A stretch of 64,000 nt of DNA from Sciurus carolinensis (GCF_902686445.1 NC_062229.1:5427503-5491502); one strand, 5' to 3'. Shown: positions 52,001-63,672, counted from the stretch's first letter. Numbers and translations are program-made. The notes: generated by a model from the letters alone, not told the origin.

Positions 52001-55000
52001 GCCCGAGTGGGGGTCTGCAGGTGAGGTCTGGGTGCAGCTGTGGGCAGGGGTATCCAGCCTAGGCAGTTAGAGTACACCTGTGTTTAAGGCTGGGCCAGGA
52101 GAGTATGCCTCTGTGGTAGAGGTGAGAGGGTACAGATCAGGTAGGACATATCTGTGGAAGAAGCGTCTGGACCAGCTTCTGAGTATACGTAGTCAGTGCT
52201 CTGTGGTGTACGGCTGCGCTGGGCTGCCTGGGCCCGGGCACAGTGTACCTGTGGATGGGTGTATCTGGGCCAAGTGAAGGTACACGCAGTTGACAGCTGT
52301 ATCTAGCCTGGGTAAAGGTGTACCTGATGAGTAGGTGTGTCCAGGATAGGTGAGCATGGTCCTGTGGTGTGGGTTTTTCCCCCAACACAAGGGACGGAAC
52401 CTAGGACAAGTGCTCTGCCACCTCCCCAACCCTGGAGTGGGCCCCTGGGTGAGATGTGTCTGGCCAGGTAAGGGCATATCTGATGGTCAGGTGTGCCTGG
52501 GCTGCATGAGAGCATACTTGATGGACACCTGCATATACGACAGTGGAGTGAGTCCCCGTGGGCAGCTGTGTCTGGGCCAGGTTACGGTGTATCTGTGATA
52601 GGCACACGTACACAGGCACAGCCTAGGTGATTATATACCTGTGACCAGGTGTGTCCAGGACAGGTGGGAGTGCCTCTGGTTCATGTGCCAGGCAGGGACA
52701 AGGTCTCGATGTGTCTACCTGCTGGTGCCTCACCTTGAAGCGCCGGTCATACTTGGTGACCGAGTCGGCGAAGTCCACACGCTCCCTCTTGCCCAGGAAC
52801 TGACGCAGCTCAGGCCGTTCCTCCAGCCCCAGGTAGTCCCCAACGAAGTTCCGGTTGATGCTGTTCCGCCTCCGTTCCTTCTTATTGAGCAGGATGTTGG
52901 AAGCTGTCAGCACGGGTCAGGGCAGAGGTCAGGCTCTGGCTCTTCCACATCCACCTGTGCCCACCGAGTCTCCTACCCCAAGCCACTCACCTTCCTCCCG
53001 CATCTCCTCGTACTTCCGTACTGCCACGTGGCGCCTCCAGGCCTTCTGAATGGTGCGGGCGAAGCCATCGAACTTGCGCTCTCGCATCTCCTCCAGGAGG
53101 AAAAGCTGGACAAGAGGGAGCCTAGGTGGGTGGGTCCTGCCCTCTCCCCAGGGGCTGCGGCCTCTGTTTTCCCTGGGTCCACCCCACATGTGTCCAAGTG
53201 CACACACACATGCCCATGCCCTGTGGTCACAAACGTTTCCTTCCTCCAGATGACCTGATCTAGTGTTCCCTCCCAGGATTTTTTTCTGCATTAAACTACA
53301 GGTGTGGGTTTGTCTCTCTGGCTTCAGATCCCTGCCACTTGCTGCGAGGTCTTGTCCAATACCGTGTGACATCACAGTTCCTAACACTGCTCATTAAGAG
53401 AGTGCACACCAAGGGCACCACGGTTTCAGAGATGGTAGAAATAGAAGCCAGTGTGCATCTTAGAAACCATTGTACGCCAGGCATGGTGGCGCATGCCTGT
53501 AATCCCAGCTGGTTGGGAGGCTGAGGCAGGAGGATCACAAGTTCTAGGCCAACCTCAGCAACTTAGTGAGACCCTGACTCACAATAAAAAAATACACAAA
53601 AGGGTTGGGGATGTAACTCAGTAATAAATCCCCAGTTTAAAAAAAAATACGATAAAGGAAATATGAAAATCTGATGTGCAGGATTCTGATGTGATGGCAA
53701 CTGTGTAATTGTGCAGTGCACAACCTGAACAACTATACTTGGCAGCCCTGAAAGAAAATTTTTGCAGAAAGCAGTGAAAAGACTTTTGAGTTGTAAGAGT
53801 CTAGACCCAGAGAGAACTTAAGAAATAAACTGTAATGCAGTAAGTCAGAGTAGAAATACTGTGAGAATTGACCGTTCATTTGGAATGATGATAGGGGCTC
53901 CTAGCAAGGAGGAGAACTGGCTGGATATTAAAATATTACAACTGGGTGTGGTGGCATGGGCCTGTAGTTCTAGTTACTTGGGAGGCTGAGGCAAGAGGAG
54001 TGTGAGTTTGAGGCTATTCAGGGCAACATAGACCCCATCTCAAAAAAAAAAAAAAAAAAAAAAAGTACTGATTGTAGAAAAATAAATTTGAGTAAGATAG
54101 ATGCCTGAGCAACATCCAAGTTCAGATCCAACTTTAGTGATAAAAGGGATAGCATTGTCAGTAGGTGAAGATGGGAAACATTACTGAAAATAAAATTGGG
54201 TTTTATGTTAAAAAACAATTAGCACTTCACCCAGAGGGAATTCTGAAATGCACAAATGCCATTTCGCTGTTCAGAACCCTGCTGCCAAGAGCTGTGTCTG
54301 ATTTTGCTTCTCCACCAGCAATCCACGGGCGTGTGGGTCTGTGGGCAAGGCCGGGTGAGTGCGTCTGAGGTTTGTTGAGGGAGACCATGCAGATCTGGTG
54401 GCGGGCAGCGGCCAGGAGCCCCCTCCATGGCCTGTGGCTGTCCTGGGCAGGTGTGACAAGCACCTCTAGACCTTTTGATCTCTGCTCAGTGAAGACGATT
54501 CATTTTCAATTTGGGAAATGAATATTCCTGTCTAAAGCACTGGAAATGTTAAGAGGCAAGAGACCTGAATCTGAGTTCCTCCAGGTGCAGTGGGCTGGAC
54601 CGTGTCCCCCCCAGTCCATGCCCCGTCAGAGCCCACGTATGTGACCTTATTTGGAGACAGGGTCTTTGCAGATGTGATGAAGTTTCGATGAGGTCATCCT
54701 AGAGTAGCATGGGGCCTGCCTCCAACTGGACTGGTGCCCTTATAAGAAGACGGGGTTGTGGACACAGACATCAGGGAAAGAGGCCATGTGAAGATGGAGG
54801 CTGAGGAGCACCAAAGATTGCTGGCCTCCACCCAAGAGGGAGAGGCCAAGAAAGTCTTCCTGAGAGCCAGCTTGTTCTCAGACTTCTGGCTTCCAAGCCA
54901 GAATTTGGTGATCAAATTTTATAGAAACAGAAAAAAAATAAAAATAAAAAGACTTTATATGGGGGGGGGGAATCCAAGCCGAGTGAGTGGTGCACACGCC

Positions 55001-58000
55001 TGTAATCCCACTGACTCGGGAGGCTGAGGCAGGAGGACCACAAGTTGGAGGCCAGCCTTGACAACATAGCGAGGTCCTGTCTCAAAATTAAAAAGGACTG
55101 GGATGTGGCTCAGTGGTAAGAGTGCTTCTGGGTTTAATCAAAAATAAAAAATCAATCAATCACCTAATGTCTTCCATTGTCTCATTATTTCTACCCAGTC
55201 CAACTTGCCCAAATCAAAGTCTGCAGACTGAAGTTTTTGTCAGTGTTATCTCAAATAGTCTTTGCTAGTGGTGGTTTTATTTTACCTCTTTTTTTTTTTT
55301 TTTTTTTTTTCCTGTTCTGCATCAATTTTTTGGTCTGTTTCTTCCAGACAGATTTAGCAATCTCCAAGTAACTAATCAGCAGGGATTTTCTTTCTCTTCT
55401 CTTGCCCTCCTGTTCTCTCCTTTTTCCTTTTCTCCCTCTCTCCTCTCTTTCTCACCTGTTGCAAAGCAGACCATCCCACATGCAGCTTTGGCCTGTGACA
55501 CGGTTTCCACTGTCGTAACAGCGGCTGCGTTGGGGCTGGAGTTCCTCCTGCCTGGCAAGTGTCACACCCCAGCCCGAGAAGAGCTGCTTTTAAGTCACAG
55601 AAACCGAAGGGACCATCTATCAATCTGTGGGCCTCACGGAGTCCAGTGTGGTAGCACCAGGCAGCCAGGTGGGCCCTCAGGGAGCCCTGTCCTCGGGTTT
55701 TATTCTTGTCACTGTCACTTTGTGGATGGCACGGCTCCGCCCTTGGGGGAGAGGCTAGGAGGCAACCAAAGCGCTACTGAGGGATCGTCTCCGTGCCTGG
55801 CGAGGACGTGGACTAGGGCCTTTGATGCACCCGGGCTCAAGGAAGGTCTTGGAATAAGAAAGTCCCCACATGGACCTACAGTTCAGGCCCAGGAACTTCA
55901 CATGCTCATGGATGAAGGAATGAAGAAGCGGGTGGCGGCGGGCACCTGTGGTGCTGGCTACTGTGGAGGCTGAGGTGGGAGGATGGAGAGGTGGAGGCCA
56001 GCCTGGGGGACGTAGTGAGACAGTGGCTCAAAAGGAATCAGTGTAGGTGCTGACCATATAGCCCATCCTGTAGCGTGCTTGACTAGTATGTGCAAGGGCC
56101 GGGGTTCAATTCCCCAGCACCTCCAAGGGGGAAAAAAAAAACATAGGAAATAGTAGGTAGGAAAGGAGGAAGGGGGAGAGGAGAAGGAAACGGAGGGAGA
56201 GAAAAGGAAGAAAGAAGGAAAGAAAAGCTGTATGTAGAAAATCATGAATATGAAAGAAAAACAGTCGGGTCATCTCAGGGGAGGAGCACAGGCCAGACCC
56301 TGGGTTCCATCTCCAGCACCCCCACCAACAAATAAAACTTGTAATTAAAAATTTTAGACTGCGGGTGTAGCTGGGTGGTGGAGCACTTGCCTAGTGTGGA
56401 CGAGGGACTGGGTTCACCCTCAGTAACAAAACAACAGAAAAAGAAAAAAAAAAGAAATTAAAGAAAAAAAAAAAAAACGAAAGGAGAAAAGCAATGGGGG
56501 AAGGATGAGGGGACAGAGACCTTTGTGGATAGGCGGTGACCTCCCCTGCTTTCCTGGCCACGGAGAACCGTGCAGCAAATGCTTTCTCTGAGCTCCTATG
56601 TGCCAGGTACTGTGCAGTGTTTGCTTTGCATCCTAGGGACTGAATCCAGGGTGCTCTGCCACTGAGCTACATCCCCAGACCTTAATTGTTTTATTTTGAG
56701 ACAGGGTTGAGATTGGCTGAGGCTGGCCTCCAACTTGAGATCCTCCTGCCTCAGCCTCCTGAGTCCCTGGGATTATAGGTGTGCGCCACCAAGCCCAGCA
56801 CACCTTCCTGTATTGTCTAATCCCAGGTGGGGGGGGACCGTTACTCTCTCCACTTTCCAAATGGGGAAACCGAGGCTTGGAGAGGCAAGGAAGCCTGCCC
56901 CAGGTCACAGTGGCCTGAAGGACCCGAGGCCCCGCCACAGGCTGGTCTCTTTCCTTTCTCCCCGTTCTCTCTCTTGCTCACACATACCGACTCTGGGTTC
57001 TTGACAAAGACCTTGGTGCTCCCCATCTGGTACTGGTCCGACTCCATGTTGACTGCCTGAAGCAGGTGCTGGACCCCCTGACGTTCATCCCCACGCCACC
57101 GTGGCCAGGTCTCTGGGGTGAGAATGGCGTACCTGGAAGCAGAGGGGATGTGGGGCACCTGGGGCAGGGCTGGCTGGTCCTCGTGCTGGGGCGCAGTCGG
57201 CCCGGGCGCTCACCTCTGCAGGAACTTGGAGAACTGGCGGCGGTAGGCGAAGCCCGCCCTGCGCACGCGGATGTTCTCCCGCAGGCCCAGGTACTCCACC
57301 TGGTGCTTGACCCTGTGGGGAGGGCGGCTGAGACCCTGGGGCCGGGCTGCTGGGGTGGGGATGGTAGACCGGATTTGTGTTGGGGGCTGTTTGGGGTGAG
57401 TGCTGAGGAGTGGGGCCTGTGGACAGGGCTCTGGGCTCATCCTGGTGGTTAGTTCTGGGGTCACTTTTGGACTTCGACCCTGGGAAGCTGGGGTGGAAGG
57501 TCGTGCTTGTCCCTGGGCCAGCCTATAGCCCGTCTGGGGTCACCCCAGGGGCCGGGGCATGTCGGTCAGTTCCAGGTGCAACCCAGGAGCCCCGAGTGGT
57601 TTCGTGCTGGTTCCAGGGGCTGGTCAGGGTTAGTTCTGGGATGGGTCCTGGAGCTGGGGGTCAGTCTGTGACTTCAGTGGCCTGCAAGGGTCCAACCAGA
57701 GACCAGGTCTGGTCGGGAGATGTCACCTGCTCTCCTCCCAGTCTCGGGGCCTCTTGGTCTCGTTGGGTTTGATGCAGCGGATGTAGTGGGGGGTGCACCT
57801 CTTCAGTGTGGCCACCAGGTCGTTGGCTTGTTTCTGAGACGGAGGAGAAGGCAGGGGTGAGGGGCAGCACAGATGGCCCCCTTTCTTCTCCCCACCCAAG
57901 AAGCAGACACACCCATGGCGGTGGGCTCTGCACCCGGTGAGCCGCGGGGGTGCCCACCAAGAGGGGTTGGTATTGTGTGTCTGCCCTGCCCTCCGTGGGG

Positions 58001-61000
58001 GGCTCTTGCACCTGCCAGGCCCCCATGTTTAGCTCAGCACATAGTAAGTGCACAGGAAATGATTGCAGACTGGGCAGCTGACCATTCAGGGGAAGATGTT
58101 GCCCAGAACTTTCTACCTGTCCTTCAGGGAGACGGGTTTTGGAAATGAAGAATCATGTGTACGTGCTTGAGAGGTCAGCCTTGGCTGGTGTGTTTTAGTC
58201 ACCCCAGGGAGAGAGGGTGGACAGAAAGCAGTTTTGTTCCAGGTGGGAGGGAGTGACCCAGGTCCTGCTGTGCGGCCTTGGCAAGTGACCGACCCTCTCT
58301 GAACCTTGGGGGTGGGACTGAGCTAGTGTCTCGTGCGTATTAGTGTCCTGGGCTAGCTGCCAGTACTCAGGAAGCACTCAGAGGAAAGGCTGTTCTCAGC
58401 ACGGGACCCGGTGTCCACGGCACCGTCGTTCACAATAGACCAAAGATGGGAGCAGCCCAAGGGTCCAGCAGATGGCTAGGTCCGCCCAGACGCTGGGTGC
58501 CATCCAGCCGTCAGAAGGAAGGGCATGCTGACGCATGCTGTAACACGCGTGGAGGATCTGGACACGGTGCGCAGTGAGATCAGCCAGCCGGCAAAGGACA
58601 CGCGGCGGGCACGACCCCACTGGCAGGAGGTCCCTGGACTCATCAGATCACAGAGGCTGGGAGCAGGAAGGGGTTGCCCAAGGCTGGCGGGGCACCTGAC
58701 AGGTCAGTGTTTAACGGGAACAGAACTTCAGTGTGGGAAGATGAGAACGTTCTGGAGACTGATGGTGGGACGGCTGCACACGACCTGAACGCACTTCACT
58801 CCTCGGAACTGCCCACTTAAAAATGGGTAGGATGGTCAATTCCCTGATAGGCGTTTTCCACACTTCCTAAAAGAAGGGCTGGGAGTTTAGCCCAGTGGTA
58901 GAGTCCGTGCTTAGCCTGTGCTAAGCCCCACTCTCCCTGGTCTGCCCCAAGCGCACCTTGATCTTAGAGCCGGCAGTGCTGGGACGGCCCTTCTTATCTA
59001 CATCTAGCTTCTCAGGAAAGAGCATCCGCAGGAAGGCCCTGGGCAGGGGAGAGGAAAGGTAGGAGGTGCAGCTGGACCCGGGCCAGATGGGGCTGCCCCT
59101 GAGCCACCATGCAAAACTGGGAGGGGGAGCTGTGGTGCGTGAGGCGGAGGGTTGGCGCTGTCCTTGGCGTTCCTTGATTTATCTGCACCGGTTTCGCTCT
59201 AGGATCATGCATGACTTGGGGGGCAAGTAAAATAGATCAAAGTTAAGTAGAAAAATATAACGATCGGTGAGGCATCTCGGGAATCTCCAGGAGGGCTTGT
59301 TAACTCACACTGCCAGGGCCCACCTGTTTCTCACTGACAGGTCTGGGCTGGAACCCAATCTTCCCTCCCTCCTTCCCTCCCTCCTTCCCTCCCTCCTTCC
59401 CTCCCTCCTTCCCTCCCTCCCTCCTTCCCTCCTTCCCTCCTTCCCTCCCTCCTTCCCTCACCTCCTCCTCCTCTTCTCTCACTCTTTTTTTCTTTTTTTG
59501 GTACTGGGGATTGAACCCAGGGGCGCTTTATCACTGAGCTATATCGACAGACCTTATTTTTTACTTTGAGACACAGTCTCACTAAGTCGCTGAGGCTGGC
59601 TTTGAACTTCTGTTCTTCCTGCCTCGGCCTCTCAAGTCACAGGACTACAGGTGTGTGCCACCACACCAGGCAGACCAATAATTTCTAATAAGCTCACAGG
59701 TGATGCTGGTGCTGTGAGTCCAGGGACCCCACCTGGAGAATCATGGTTCTAGTTCTGTGATTTCCAATATGGTGGCCACTGGTCACATCTGACTATTGAG
59801 GTCCTTGAAAATGTGGCCTATTCATAATTGAGACATGCTGCAAATAGTGAAGTACATACTGTAATCCAAAGAACAAGAAATTTAAAGAACAAGAAAATGT
59901 AAACTATTTTTTTACATTGGTTTTATGTTATTGGTTATATGTTAGAAGGATAATATTTTGTAGTGGTGCATGACTGGGTAGCTGGACTCAGGAGGCTGAG
60001 GCAGGAAGATTACAATTCAAGGCCAGGCTGGGCCACTTGGTGAGACTCTCTCAAAAAAGGGCTCGAGGTAGAGCTCAGTGGTAAAGCACTTGCCTAGTGT
60101 GTGTGAGGTACTGGTTCCAATATAGATATATAAGTTTTTTTTTTTGGGGGGGGTATTGAGTTAATAGAACGTATTTAATTTTACGTTTCATGTGTCCACC
60201 TTTTCATCTTTTAAGTGTGCTTACTAGAAAATTTAGAACTCTACCAGTAGTGGAAGTGGGAATTAACTGCAGATTGGCATGAGGAATCTTTTGGGGGTGA
60301 AACAAACATTCCAAAGTTGAATTGTGGTGAAGGCTGCACTGTTCTGTCAATTTACTACAAATCATTAAACTCTACATTTCATAAATGGGCAAACTTAGTG
60401 GTATGGAAATTACACCTCAGTAAGGCTGTTTAAAAATAATCACTTGCATGATGTTGGATATGATTATATTGGACAATCCTGATCTAAACTAATGGCTCTC
60501 ATACTCTAATGTGCTGGTGGATCCCCTGGAGGCGTGGGAGGGTCTTGTTAAAAAGCAAACTCTGATTCAGTTGGTCTAGGGTGGAGACTGAGATTCTGTG
60601 GATGTTCATGGACCTGCATTTCCAACCCTTTAAAGATCCATTTCTTCCTCCCTCCCTCCCTCCCTCTCTCTCTCTGTACTGGGGTTTGAACACAGGGTCT
60701 GTCTTTTCTCTCTCTCTCTCTCTGTACTGGGGTTTGAACACAGGGGCACTCTGCCTCTACCATTGAGCTATATCCCAGTCCTTCTTGATTTTATTTTGAG
60801 ACAGTGACTTGCTAAATGGCAGAGACTGGCCTTGCACCTGCAATCCTCCAACCTCAGTCTCCTGAGTCACTGGGATTACAGGTGTGCACCACCACACTGG
60901 ACCACTGTCCTCTTACTTATACAGATGCATTATGAAAGTTGATGCTACCAAGATGAAGTCTATCCTGTCAGACCCTGACAAAATCGGAGGCGGGAAGTTA

Positions 61001-63672
61001 TGAAGGGAGAGAGCGCGTGCCTGCTGTCGGGACAAGTACTTCCCAGGCTCGGGAGGGATTTTCCTTGTTCTATACCCTGTGCTATATGCATGCCTCCTAC
61101 GTGTGCATAGGTCTGTGTAGCAAAGTTGATCTTAACGTCGAGACTGCAGTAATTCAGACAAGATGGCCTGGACGGAACACTGGTGCAGTAACAGCATCTC
61201 CTGCCCTGAACTGATGCTGCCCGGAGCTTCCAGGTCCAGGGAACGCCATGTCCAGGGAGCTGATGTGTGCTTCTCCCTTCTGGTCTTGGAAAGCTTCCCC
61301 TCGCCCCGCTTCTTTGAGCATGCTCATAGTTTACTACGGCACATGTATTCCCACCATGATGCACGGCTCTTCCCAGATAATTCCACCTTTGAGCATCTCT
61401 GTTATTTAGGTTGACATTATGTTTTCTTTGTTTTCTAGTTCAAGTTCAGACTCCCCACTGGGCTGGCCCTCTGGTGAGAGCAGCTGTGTTTCCTGACTTC
61501 TCCCTGCAGAGTGTAAATGGTGCCCAGGCTTGCATAACTTCTTGAGGTATAAAAAGTTAAATGAAGGTGGCACACGCCTATAATCCCAGCTTCTTGGGAG
61601 GCTGAGGCAGGAGGATCACAAATTGGAGGCCAGTTTGGGCAATTTAGCAAGACCCTATCTCAAAATAAAAAAAAACAAAAAGAACAGTGGTAGGACTGGG
61701 GTTGCGGCTCAGTGGCAGAGCGCTTGCCTAGCACGTGTGAGGCACTGGGTTCAATTCTTGGCACCACATAAAATGAATGAATAAAATAAAGGCCTATGAA
61801 CATCTAAAAAATATTTTTTAAAAGTACAGTGGTAAAGCACCCTGGGTTCAATCCCTTGCTAAGTTAATAAATACACAGTTTCCGATGACAGAAACTGGTA
61901 GGCAGCTGCGGCTAGGAGGGCGGAGTCGTACATGTTCACACGGAGACAGAGTTCCTTGTGTCTGAAGGGCAGCAGTCCACAGTGGACGCTGGGGCTCCAG
62001 AGGGAGATGTGAGGAACCCATCTCAGGTGTCCCTGCTGGGGACCCTGAGTACCTGAGCTACTCCCCCGACCCCGTGCTGTGGATGGAACCCAGAGCCACA
62101 AGCATGCCAGACAAACGCTCCTCCGCTGAGCTACGTGGAGGTACCCCGGCCACACAGCCACCCCCACACAGTCAGCGCCACAACGGGCACTCTTGGGGGA
62201 TGGAGTGGTCCCCAGTCCTCCCCCCGTCCCCACAGGGGTTCTGCCTGCAGGCCCCAACACCCGGGGCCACTCACTGCTCACTGGTCTGCATCAGCTCTAT
62301 GAGGTCAGAGAAGAGAACATCCCGGTTCCTCTCGCAGAAGCCGCTGACATCGTAGGAGACCTGGAGGGAGGGGTGTTGGGGGGAGTGAGGGCCAGAGGCT
62401 GGGTGCGCGGGGGTGGGGTGATTACAGCCAGGTGGTCAGGGGTCCCCTGGGGCCCACTCTGTGGTGAGAAGATGGGGGTTAGCTACAGCTCTAGTTTGGG
62501 GGGATCTATTGTTCATAATAGAGGGTTGCGGGCTACCACTGGTGCCAGGCCTCCCTGGTGGTCTGAAGTTCAAGTTCAAGTTGGAATGTGTGACCGCAAG
62601 TCACAGGTGAAGGGAGGCGGTATTGAAATTCATATTAGTGGGGAAGGGGCTGCCCTTTGGATCAGAGACAGGGCAGGGTGGGAGTTGTTCAGATTGGAAG
62701 GCGGGGAGCTGCAGCCCAGGCAGGGGTCCCCAGGGGTCTGCTGCTTGATATTAACTCAGAAGGTTGGATTACCTCGTCCTGGTCACTTGGGGGCTGGAGG
62801 TGCTGTGTTTAGGGGGGTTTCCAGGTCTGGCTGTAGATGGGGGGCAGTGTGGGGGTGGCCAGGTTGTGGGCTGGGTTTGCTTTCTAAACTGGGGGCTCTC
62901 TACAGACCTGCTTTTGCAGCCTTGGCTGAGGACAGGGGATGGTGGGAGGCAGCATGGGCAGGGGCCCCAGGGAATGTCAGGAGCATGAGGAGACAGGGGC
63001 AGAGGCCAGGGACCCTTCCAGTAGCCTTGGGTAGAAGTCTGTAGGGAGCTTGCAGCACGGGCTTGGGGGCCTGGGAGATTTGCTTTCCAAACTGGGATCA
63101 GAAGGCAGGGGTCCAGAGTCAGGGGGTTCTCTGGGCATAGGGGAGGGCACAGTGGTCTGCTGCCCAAGTTGTTCTGCCATGTCTACTGGGGGAGCTGCCC
63201 TTTTGGTTGAGCAGGCTGTGGCCATGATCGGGGACCAGTGAATTTCCATGGCCCTGGCTGGGGGAACACGGCAATTCTGGGGAAGGGTTGCCGGGTTCGG
63301 TCGTGGGTGCGGTCCATGGGCTCATCATTCTGGTCAGTAGGGAGAGGGCTGGAGGAGGATGTCGGTGGAACCCTGCAGCGCTGGCTGGGGGTCCCGCAGG
63401 ATCCTTCCTGTATGGGTGCAATCTGGAGCCCTTGGGGTCCGTGAGGGGCCCCCTGGGGCCCCCCGCAGCTTGGGCAGGGGCAGGGGCAGGGGCGGGGCAC
63501 GCACTTTGCCGGCGTAGTGGTGGATGACGAAGCCCGCGCTCCAGCTGTTGAAGTGCTCGTGGGTGCCCACGGCCGCCTGCAGCTTCTGCAGCAGCGTCTG
63601 GTCGGCGCCTCCGCCTGTGGCGTGCATGGTGGCGCACACGTCGTCCAGCACGCTCATGATGCCCGGGGGACT
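47998..63672 (-). CDS. MYO1F: MYO1F, unconventional myosin If (3' part, last 15 coding exons)
   Basis: Long-tailed class I myosin: an actin-based ATPase motor with a membrane-binding tail, abundant in leukocytes (family knowledge). Coding exons in transcript order: 63505-63672, 62275-62360, 58957-59038, 57727-57833, 57214-57312, 56988-57132, 52991-53105, 52734-52903, 51224-51369, 50729-50875, 50410-50558, 49863-49946, 49120-49315, 48865-49034, 47998-48074. The total is 1941 nt, 646 residues plus TGA, about 60% of a roughly 1100-residue protein. Order of parts: lower motor domain, one IQ motif, TH1 lipid-binding tail, Pro/Arg-rich TH2, C-terminal SH3 ending GNYVEKI. The ATP-binding P-loop and switch exons lie beyond base 64000. 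All exons are open with consensus splice sites, so the gene looks functional. Confidence 0.96.
48276..48352 (-). repeat. ID SINE, minus orientation, in the last MYO1F intron
   Basis: gataaggatggaacccaggg through ccgagccacaccccagcc. Confidence 0.75.
49120..50558 (-). CDS. MYO1F: MYO1F TH1 end and TH2 (Gly/Pro/Arg-rich) exons
   Basis: Exon 50410-50558 ([20 protein letters not shown] and [15 protein letters not shown]) closes the TH1 region. Exons 49863-49946 ([20 protein letters not shown]) and 49120-49315 ([20 protein letters not shown] and [14 protein letters not shown]) form the basic Pro-rich TH2 segment. In class I myosins this can give ATP-independent actin binding. Confidence 0.94.
49947..50409 (+). 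repeat. MYO1F: GC-box-dense MYO1F intron
   Basis: Between exons 49863-49946 and 50410-50558, motifs of the form ccgccc, ctccgcc or cacgccc recur more than a dozen times in about 400 bp, at irregular spacing. One reversed CCAAT (ttattggtc) is present near 50233. They are Sp/KLF-type sites if DNA-level, or G-run splicing enhancers in the pre-mRNA (GGGCGG on the sense strand). Confidence 0.6.
50729..52903 (-). CDS. MYO1F: MYO1F TH1 tail exons
   Basis: Exons 52734-52903 ([20 protein letters not shown], then [20 protein letters not shown], ending TKYDRRFK), 51224-51369 ([20 protein letters not shown]) and 50729-50875 ([20 protein letters not shown]) encode the tail-homology 1 domain. This basic region binds acidic phospholipids (family knowledge). 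Confidence 0.95.
51670..51756 (-). repeat. ID SINE, minus orientation
   Basis: A T-rich head, then gaggatgaaacccagaatct and caccactgagcgagcccc, in a MYO1F intron. Confidence 0.75.
51775..52700 (+). repeat. MYO1F: Degenerate minisatellite-like tract in a MYO1F intron
   Basis: The intron between exons 51224-51369 and 52734-52903 repeats, every few tens of bases, phrases of the type gtgtatctgtgg, caggtgtgtcc and ctgggccaggt, with heavy drift. The unit length is roughly 50-60 bp by eye. Confidence 0.5.
52991..53105 (-). CDS. MYO1F: MYO1F neck exon with IQ motif
   Basis: A 115-nt exon encodes [15 protein letters not shown] and then [20 protein letters not shown]. The IQxxxRRxxxxRK pattern is a calmodulin-binding IQ motif at the end of the lever arm. 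Confidence 0.95.
53474..55150 (+). repeat. SINEs and an older MaLR-like repeat in a MYO1F intron
   Basis: B1-ID copies lie at about 53474-53640, 53940-54060 and 54978-55145. Between them, about 54590-54930 follows an old mammalian repeat (gtgaccttatttggagacag, gtgcccttataagaagacgg), probably an MLT1/MaLR-type LTR. Confidence 0.6.
55260..55450 (+). repeat. Poly-T and C/T-rich tract
   Basis: A T run of about 22 at 55290 is followed by a C/T-rich stretch to about 55455, simple sequence in a MYO1F intron. Confidence 0.7.
55930..56805. repeat. SINE cluster in a MYO1F intron
   Basis: Plus B1-ID and ID copies lie at about 55930-56140 and 56350-56470. A reversed B1-ID is at about 56613-56803. A purine-rich GGAA/GAAA tract (56150-56230) lies between them. 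Confidence 0.7.
56988..63672 (-). CDS. MYO1F: MYO1F lower motor-domain exons
   Basis: Exons 63505-63672 ([13 protein letters not shown] ... HHYAGK), 62275-62360 ([17 protein letters not shown]), 58957-59038 ([12 protein letters not shown] ... SKIK, loop-2 region), 57727-57833 (with [16 protein letters not shown], an actin-interface signature), 57214-57312 ([20 protein letters not shown], converter side) and 56988-57132 ([20 protein letters not shown] ... KVFVKNPES). All conserved class I motor motifs present here are intact. Confidence 0.95.
58420..58845 (+). repeat. Old L1 3'-end remnant
   Basis: ttcacaatagaccaaagatg, then gatgagaacgttctggagac and gcccacttaaaaatgggtag follow the 3' part of ancient L1 elements, unusually GC-rich in this copy. 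Confidence 0.6.
59358..59462 (+). repeat. (CCCT/CCTT)n simple repeat, ~100 bp
   Basis: Almost pure pyrimidine run of CCCTCCTT units in a MYO1F intron; on the transcribed strand it is GGGAAGGA-type purine. It causes long spurious ORFs on both strands. Confidence 0.95.
59490..60600. repeat. Mixed old and young repeats in a MYO1F intron
   Basis: Reversed B1-ID at about 59490-59672. MER5-like piece at about 59675-59760. Common mammalian repeat at about 59762-59940 (gtggccactggtcacatctg). Plus B1-ID at about 59955-60130. L1 3'-end-like piece at about 60320-60430 (ggaaattacacctcagtaag). Second MER5-like piece at about 60485-60610. Confidence 0.55.
60645..60905 (-). repeat. B1-ID SINE, minus, with a 48-bp internal tandem duplication
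   Basis: The phrase ctgtactggggtttgaacac occurs twice, 48 bp apart (at about 60675 and 60723), each preceded by a CT run. The B1 part follows to about 60903. Confidence 0.75.
60945..61400. other. Unclassified GC-richer insertion-like segment in a MYO1F intron
   Basis: A stretch beginning near tgtcagaccctgacaaaatc and ending near a TTATTTAGG differs in composition from the SINE/L1-rich flanks and matches no exon. It could be another LTR-type or older element. I cannot name it. Confidence 0.25.
61556..62150. repeat. SINE cluster in a MYO1F intron
   Basis: A plus B1 part (about 61560-61675) and a plus ID with a clean B-box (about 61695-61790, ctgggttcaattcttggcac) are followed by a truncated piece to 61860. 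A reversed ID lies at about 62078-62150. Confidence 0.75.

Noticed and set aside
59267..59582. ORFs of Leu/Pro/Ser and Arg/Glu/Gly repeats around 59.4 kb
   Set aside because: They are translations of the CCCTCCTT simple repeat in a MYO1F intron.
62193..63044. 283-codon plus-strand ORF in the MYO1F intron between 62360 and 63505
   Set aside because: It is rich in Gly/Trp/Val from G-rich intron sequence, overlaps MYO1F exon 62275-62360 in antisense and has no domain. I regard it as chance, although its length is notable.
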